Shown: piece by piece, positions 6,617 through 10,701 of the stretch
How positions within the stretch are numbered: the first letter of the stretch is position 1
How the letters are laid out: each line of letters begins with the position of its first letter
DNA from: Candidatus Omnitrophota bacterium
GTDB taxonomy: Bacteria > Omnitrophota > Gorgyraeia > 2-01-FULL-45-10
Length of the DNA stretch: 10,701 nt
Assembly: GCA_022703295.1 (NCBI GenBank)
Contig: JAKLDX010000027.1
Coordinates: 1 to 10,701 of the forward strand
Direction: 5' to 3'
Notes under the pieces: generated by a model
What the model saw: the letters and a program-made list of their open reading frames with translations, nothing else
What the model was told of the DNA's origin: nothing
Database searches by the model: none
Made by a program: the position numbers and the translations under genes

Positions 6617-8197
6617 TTATTTTCCCTTTTTAAGGTCCTTCAGCAATTTATATTCGATAGAATCCACAAGCGCCTGCCAGGACGCGTCTATGACATTTTC
6701 CGAAACTCCGGTTGTCCACCACGAATCATCACTGTCCTGTGACTGGATAAGCACCCTGACCCGCGCGGCAGTGCCCTGTTTTTCATCGAGGACCCGTACT
6801 TTATAATCCGTAAGGTACATCTCGGAAAGGCTCGGATAGAATTTCTTCAGGGCCTTCCTGAGGGCGCTATCCAGTGCGTTGACAGGCCCGTCCCCGAATG
6901 ATACGGTGCGGTCATTCTCTTTCCCGACCTTGAGGTGCAGCATAGCCTCCGTCGTCATCTTCCCGCCCTTCTTCTTCTCGCTGGTAACCTTGAACGACTC
7001 AAAATCAAAGAAACTTTTGAACTGCCTCATCACGCGCTTCATTAAAAGTTCCAGCGATGCTTCTGCCGCTTCGAAGTGGTATCCTTTGTGCTCCAGGTCC
7101 TGCAGTACTTTCAGTATTTTTCTGGACTTTGCGTCATCCTTGCCCAGGTCCAGGTCCAGGTCCTCGGCCTTCTTTAAAATAGTGGATTTGCCGGAAAGCT
7201 CTGAGACGAGCAGCCTACGATGGTTGCCGACCATATGGGGGTCCACATGCTCGTATGTCCTGGGGTTCTTCAGTATCGCGTTAATGTGCACGCCCGCCTT
7301 GTGCGCAAATGCGCTGTTCCCGACAAACGGCTGGTTGTCCTGAAGTTTCATGTTGCATATCTCCGCCACATACCTTGCCACCTCGGAAAGCTCCTTCAGC
7401 GCGAGGTCTGATACGCAGTCCAAGCCAAGCTTGAGTTTAAGGGCGGCGATTATCGAGACGAGGTTAGCGTTGCCGCATCTCTCCCCGTATCCGTTCATCG
7501 TACCCTGTGCCTGAACGCATCCGGCCTGGATGGCGGCTACAGAATTCGCTACAGCCATGTCGGAGTCATTATGAGCGTGAATGCCGAGGGGCGTACTGAC
7601 CGCGCCCCGCACCTCTTCGATCACTTCAAAGACCTGCGATGTTATCGTTCCGCCGTTCGTGTCGCACAGGATGATCCTGTGGGCGCCAGCGCTTTCGGCG
7701 GCTTTCAGGGTCTTCAGGGCATAACTTTTATTTCCGCTGTACCCGTCGAAAAAATGCTCGGCATCATAGAAGACCTTCTTGCCTTTTGATCTCAGAAAGG
7801 CGATGGAATCTTCTATCATCCGCAGGTTTTCCTCTAGCTCGACCTTAAATACGTCACGGACGTGCAGGTCCCAGCTCTTTCCGAAGATCGTTACGATCCC
7901 TGTTTCGGCGCCCAGCAAACCTTTCAGCACAACGTCGTTGGCTGCCTTTACATGAGCCCTTCTCGTGCTGCCGAAAGCTACGATCTGTGAATTTTTGAGC
8001 TTCAGCCTTTTGGCTTTTCTGAAAAATGCCATGTCCTTAGGGTTCGCTCCGGGCCAACCGCCTTCGATAAAATGTATCCCCAGCTCGTCGATCTTCTCGC
8101 ATATCTTCAGCTTGTCGCTTACCGAAAATGACACCCCTTCCGATTGCGCTCCGTCACGCAGCGTTGTATCATATAGTTCGATCTTGCCGATTGTCAT
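6617..8197 (-). CDS. cimA: (R)-citramalate synthase
   Basis: This 526-residue enzyme of the isopropylmalate-synthase family condenses pyruvate and acetyl-CoA to (R)-citramalate, the first step of the threonine-independent route to isoleucine. The N-terminal HMGL-like TIM barrel shows TLRDGAQ (12-18) with the catalytic Arg and metal-binding Asp, the metal site H207-x-H209 in HAHND, and the QGTMNGYGERCGNANL loop (231-246). The C-terminal third is the LeuA-type allosteric domain (GDGPVNALDSALRKAL, YKVRVL), where feedback inhibition by isoleucine would act. The linker has a small hexamer repeat giving DLDLDL. The start at 8197 has AAAGGA six bases upstream and lies three bases after lysC. Gene order and overall sequence favour CimA over LeuA: the insert GGWPGANPKD (46-55) and the long HVRDVFKVELEENL segment are typical of the citramalate branch. 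Confidence 0.94.
   Translation of the reverse strand: MTIGKIELYDTTLRDGAQSEGVSFSVSDKLKICEKIDELGIHFIEGGWPGANPKDMAFFRKAKRLKLKNSQIVAFGSTRRAHVKAANDVVLKGLLGAETGIVTIFGKSWDLHVRDVFKVELEENLRMIEDSIAFLRSKGKKVFYDAEHFFDGYSGNKSYALKTLKAAESAGAHRIILCDTNGGTITSQVFEVIEEVRGAVSTPLGIHAHNDSDMAVANSVAAIQAGCVQAQGTMNGYGERCGNANLVSIIAALKLKLGLDCVSDLALKELSEVARYVAEICNMKLQDNQPFVGNSAFAHKAGVHINAILKNPRTYEHVDPHMVGNHRRLLVSELSGKSTILKKAEDLDLDLGKDDAKSRKILKVLQDLEHKGYHFEAAEASLELLMKRVMRQFKSFFDFESFKVTSEKKKGGKMTTEAMLHLKVGKENDRTVSFGDGPVNALDSALRKALKKFYPSLSEMYLTDYKVRVLDEKQGTAARVRVLIQSQDSDDSWWTTGVSENVIDASWQALVDSIEYKLLKDLKKGK
7145..7162. repeat. Three tandem copies of CAGGTC inside cimA
   Basis: CAGGTC occurs three times in direct succession on the + strand, giving Asp-Leu pairs (DLDLDL) on the coding strand in the linker between barrel and regulatory domain. 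The period is six, so it is unrelated to the heptamer arrays. Confidence 0.6.
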
Positions 8198-8200
8198 ACG

Positions 8201-8686
8201 CTATCCTTTTTTCTTGCTTAAAGCGAACTTTTCATGTATAGCCTTCACTGCAGCGGCACCGTTATCCTTTTTAACAACGCAGGATATCTTTATCTCGCTC
8301 GTAGATATCATCTCGATATTGATGTCCTTTTCCGCAAGAGCCTCGAACATGTTGGCCGCAACGCCCGAGTGGCTGCGCATACCTATCCCGACTATAGAAA
8401 TCTTGGCGATCTCCTTGTCCGATGCGATCGCGCCGGCGCCTACTTTTTGCGATATCTCTTTTGCCACCCTGATGGTCTTGTTAAGGTCGGTCGTGGGGAC
8501 CGTAAAAGAAATGTCTGTAGCGCCTGTCCTTGAAACGTTCTGCACGATCATATCGACATTGATATTTTCATGCGCTATGTCCTTGAATATTTTTGCCGCG
8601 ATCCCCGGTTTGTCCGGGACATCGCATATCGTCACCTTTGCCTCGTCTTTATTTATAGCCACACCCGAAACAACTATATCTTCCAT
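8201..8686 (-). CDS. Probable internal-start beta (regulatory) subunit of aspartokinase
   Basis: Within lysC, the ATG of Met249 (MEDIVVSGVAINKDEA) is preceded by a near-perfect Shine-Dalgarno sequence at normal spacing. Translation from it gives 161 residues containing only the two ACT domains. In Bacillus subtilis and Corynebacterium glutamicum, aspartokinase is an alpha2-beta2 enzyme whose beta subunit comes from an in-frame internal start at the equivalent place, with very similar first residues in the latter as I recall them. Production here is inferred, not shown; the sequence would also serve simply as codons for SKEVRAME. Confidence 0.7.
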   Translation of the reverse strand: MEDIVVSGVAINKDEAKVTICDVPDKPGIAAKIFKDIAHENINVDMIVQNVSRTGATDISFTVPTTDLNKTIRVAKEISQKVGAGAIASDKEIAKISIVGIGMRSHSGVAANMFEALAEKDINIEMISTSEIKISCVVKKDNGAAAVKAIHEKFALSKKKG

Positions 8687-9430
8687 TGCCCTTACCTCCT
8701 TGGAAATTATCGTTCCTACCTCGTCTGAAAAACTCGACCTCACGTGAATCGGCACCCCGAATTTCATCGCAAACTCGATCGAACGCGCCTGCAGGATCTG
8801 CGTGCCCAATGACGCCAGCTCGAACATCTCTTCGTAGCTTATCCTGTCTATCTTCCTGGCATCCTTAACTATTCGCGGGTCCGCGGTAAATACGCCTTCG
8901 ACATCCGTATACATTTCGCAGGATATCGCGCCGAGCACCTTTGCGATAGCTACGGCAGTCAGGTTGGACCCGCCGCGCCCCAGCGTAGTGATGTCCTGAT
9001 TCAGGCTTACGCCCTGAAAACCGGCTACTATTATTACCTTACTTTTCTTTATCTCTTCAAATATACGCTTGGCATTTATGTCAATAATTCGGGCCTTGGT
9101 AAAAGAATTGTCCGTGATTATCCCCACCTGGGCCCCTGTAAATGAAATTGCATCCACGCCGAGCTTGTGAATGGCCATTGCCAGAAGCGCACAGGATACC
9201 TGCTCTCCGGTCGATACAAGCATGTCCAGTTCCCGCTCGGAGGGATGGGCTGTGATCTGGTGCGCCAGTTCGATCAACTTATCGGTTGTGTCTCCTAATG
9301 CAGAGACAACAACTACCACATCATAGCCTTCCTTCTTGGTCCTGACGACCCTTTTGGCTACATTCTGTATGCGCTCGACATCCGCAACGCTGGTGCCGCC
9401 GTATTTTTGAACCACCAATCCTTTTGACAT
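8201..9430 (-). CDS. lysC: Aspartokinase (lysine/threonine-pathway entry enzyme)
   Basis: This 409-residue enzyme phosphorylates aspartate to start the aspartate family (lysine, threonine, methionine). The amino-acid-kinase domain shows KYGGTSV (9-15), STGEQVS (73-79) and TTLGRGGSN (148-156). Two ACT domains follow (about 265-335 and 343-405), the usual sites of feedback control by lysine and/or threonine. Position 156 is Asn where the usual motif is GRGGSD; the Asp contacts the substrate amino group in the E. coli AKIII structure, so this is worth noting. Length matches the single-function Bacillus/Corynebacterium type. An internal ribosome binding site and ATG at 8686 would produce the ACT half separately. 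The start at 9430 has CAGGGGT upstream, 19 bases after the ApgM-family gene. Confidence 0.96.
   Translation of the reverse strand: MSKGLVVQKYGGTSVADVERIQNVAKRVVRTKKEGYDVVVVVSALGDTTDKLIELAHQITAHPSERELDMLVSTGEQVSCALLAMAIHKLGVDAISFTGAQVGIITDNSFTKARIIDINAKRIFEEIKKSKVIIVAGFQGVSLNQDITTLGRGGSNLTAVAIAKVLGAISCEMYTDVEGVFTADPRIVKDARKIDRISYEEMFELASLGTQILQARSIEFAMKFGVPIHVRSSFSDEVGTIISKEVRAMEDIVVSGVAINKDEAKVTICDVPDKPGIAAKIFKDIAHENINVDMIVQNVSRTGATDISFTVPTTDLNKTIRVAKEISQKVGAGAIASDKEIAKISIVGIGMRSHSGVAANMFEALAEKDINIEMISTSEIKISCVVKKDNGAAAVKAIHEKFALSKKKG
8694..8701 (-). promoter_or_regulatory. Internal ribosome binding site within lysC
   Basis: AAGGAGGT, eight bases complementary to the 16S rRNA tail, stands seven bases before the internal ATG at 8686. 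It is a better Shine-Dalgarno sequence than that of lysC itself or of most genes in the window, which argues that it is selected as a start signal. Confidence 0.7.
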
Positions 9431-9449
9431 AAATACCCCTGCCTTGTGA

Positions 9450-10658
9450 TTATATCTTCTTTATAAAGTCCTCTGTCAGTGCTGCGCCTGATTTAAAGAT
9501 AATCTTGCCCGATTTAGCGCTGTTCTCGTTATAGGCGTCAAGGCCGTTATGCTCAATGCCGCTGCCGGCCATCACGAACGGCGCCGGATCGGATACATGC
9601 GTCTTTAAAGATACCGGCGTAGCATGGTCGGCCAGCACCATTATCCGGTAATCTTTCGTATCTTTGAGAAAACCCCAGACAGCGCCGACAACGTATTTAT
9701 CAAAATTCTCTATGGCCGTGATTTTTGCCCGCATATCGCCGTTATGGCCTGCTTCGTCCGGCGCCTCGACATGTACGAAAACAAAATCCTTATCCTTTAG
9801 CGCATTGACCGCATACTGACCCTTACCTTCATAATTGGTATCGTAATACCCTGTAGCGCCCGGGACCTGTATTATATCAAGGCCTACAAGCCGGCCGATG
9901 CCGTTAACAAGATCAACGGCCGATATAACAGCTCCGTCAAGGCCAAACATTCCTTTGAAGCTGGGCATATTGGGATTCGTGCCCTGCCCCCATAGCCATA
10001 TCATATTTGCCGGGTTTTCCTTCAGATCCACCCTGACCTTATTTATTTCATGCTGATCCAGCAATTTTCGCGATTCCTGCATCAGCTTAAGCAATACTTC
10101 CGATCCCTTTCCGACGGGGAGGTACACTGAGATGTCTTTCCCGCTTATATCATGCGGCGGCGTGCAGGACGCCTTCACGAGGTCATTTAATTCATCGGCA
10201 GACCTTGTTTTAATAACCATTAAATTCCTGTAGCTTTTCCCGTGATGGAATTTTATGCGCTCGGAACCAAGATTCTTATCAAGATACTCCATCAGAATGC
10301 CTGATTCTTTTTCAGTAATGTGGCCGGCGCTGTAATCAGCCATGATATTATTAGAAACGGTGACCAGGTTGCACCTGAAGGCAACCTCATCGGCGCTTAT
10401 CTCTATCCCGATGTTCGCCGCCTCCAGCGGGCCCCTTCCGGTATAATACGTCTTCGGGTCGTAGCCCAGGATCGATAGATTCGCTATATCGCTGGCGGGT
10501 TTCATTCCCCGAGGCACGGTCTTTACAAGCCCGACCACACCGTATTTGGCTATCTCATTTATATTGTTTATCTTGGCAACTTCGAGCGGTGTTTTGCCGC
10601 CCAACTCCGCCATCGGGTAATCACTCATTCCGTCGCCGACAAGAATCGCGTATTTCAT
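9450..10658 (-). CDS. ApgM-family phosphotransferase: proposed homoserine kinase, or cofactor-independent phosphoglycerate mutase
   Basis: This 402-residue protein belongs to the alkaline-phosphatase superfamily branch of archaeal-type cofactor-independent phosphoglycerate mutases. Metal and active-site elements are visible: VGDGMSD (7-13), the nucleophile region PASDIANLSILGYDP (S56), GRGPLEAA (74-81), HVEAPDEAGHNGD (296-308, with D301, H305 and D308), ADH (343-345) and H354. A subfamily of these proteins sits beside threonine genes in bacteria lacking the usual ThrB and is annotated as 'proposed homoserine kinase'. The next gene is aspartokinase and the upstream gene may be threonine synthase, so I favour that role, which would supply O-phosphohomoserine. 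Phosphoglycerate mutase activity in glycolysis remains possible. The start at 10658 abuts the stop of the upstream frame; GAGATAGGG serves as ribosome binding site. Confidence 0.85.
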   Translation of the reverse strand: MKYAILVGDGMSDYPMAELGGKTPLEVAKINNINEIAKYGVVGLVKTVPRGMKPASDIANLSILGYDPKTYYTGRGPLEAANIGIEISADEVAFRCNLVTVSNNIMADYSAGHITEKESGILMEYLDKNLGSERIKFHHGKSYRNLMVIKTRSADELNDLVKASCTPPHDISGKDISVYLPVGKGSEVLLKLMQESRKLLDQHEINKVRVDLKENPANMIWLWGQGTNPNMPSFKGMFGLDGAVISAVDLVNGIGRLVGLDIIQVPGATGYYDTNYEGKGQYAVNALKDKDFVFVHVEAPDEAGHNGDMRAKITAIENFDKYVVGAVWGFLKDTKDYRIMVLADHATPVSLKTHVSDPAPFVMAGSGIEHNGLDAYNENSAKSGKIIFKSGAALTEDFIKKI

Positions 10659-10701
10659 TTATAACCCTATCTCTTTTAACACAGCATCTGTCTTAGCGGG
10701 C
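10659..10701 (-). CDS. C-terminal tail of an upstream gene, possibly threonine synthase (partial)
   Basis: The 43 bases before the ApgM-family gene read open in one frame to a TAA directly abutting its ATG, giving the 13-residue end PAKTDAVLKEIGL. Threonine synthases of the Thermus/Geobacter kind often end in a similar (E)AVLKxLGL-like tail as I recall, and thrC would fit next to a homoserine kinase and lysC. Thirteen residues cannot establish the family. That a coding sequence ends here is more secure than its identity. Confidence 0.4.
   Translation of the reverse strand, partial: PAKTDAVLKEIGL

Noticed and set aside
7965..8747. Long open frame on the + strand (260 codons) spanning the cimA/lysC junction
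   Set aside because: It lies antisense to two strongly supported enzymes, has a Ser/Ile/Leu-rich composition typical of an antisense shadow, and matches no family.
1..10701. CRISPR array, tRNA or rRNA gene, insertion sequence or phage genes
   Set aside because: No spaced direct repeats of CRISPR length, no recognisable RNA gene, and no transposase or integrase motif on either strand; nearly all sequence is accounted for by coding regions.

Overview
The window is a 10.7 kb stretch of bacterial chromosome in which every supportable gene lies on the minus strand, so transcription runs from position 10701 towards 1. No intergenic space is longer than about 20 bases. Several neighbours overlap by 1-4 bases (valS/histidine kinase, TPR protein/PspC, 54-aa protein/TPR protein start region). 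I see no terminator or convincing promoter, so the whole window may be one long transcript or part of one. Base composition is near balanced. Exported proteins with signal peptides, compact gene packing and an apgM-lysC-cimA order, which I recall from Geobacter-type genomes, suggest a Gram-negative bacterium, possibly an uncultured lineage of the Omnitrophota or Deltaproteobacteria type. That placement is a low-confidence inference.

Region 1 (10701-6617) is amino-acid biosynthesis. It holds the last 13 codons of an upstream gene (perhaps threonine synthase), an ApgM-family enzyme that in this context is probably the 'proposed homoserine kinase', aspartokinase and citramalate synthase. Together these cover entry into the aspartate family, the end of threonine synthesis, and the threonine-independent entry into isoleucine. 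Aspartokinase carries an internal Shine-Dalgarno sequence and ATG exactly where the separate beta (regulatory) subunit starts in Bacillus and Corynebacterium.

Region 2 (6613-4978) is a block of four small envelope-type genes: a 54-aa two-helix membrane protein, a secreted protein of six exact 42-residue TPR repeats plus a partial seventh, a 62-aa PspC-domain protein, and a 102-aa acidic exported protein.

Region 3 (4958-1) is valyl-tRNA synthetase, a soluble GAF-domain histidine kinase whose start overlaps the valS stop codon, a single-domain response regulator, and the first 200 codons of nadC, which runs off the window.

The most unusual signal is a family of degenerate 7-bp tandem repeats (consensus NCCCTTG on the + strand, five units each). 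They occur at three places inside conserved coding sequence, one in nadC and two in valS, and appear to have added in-frame Gly/Lys/Gln-rich insertions to both enzymes.
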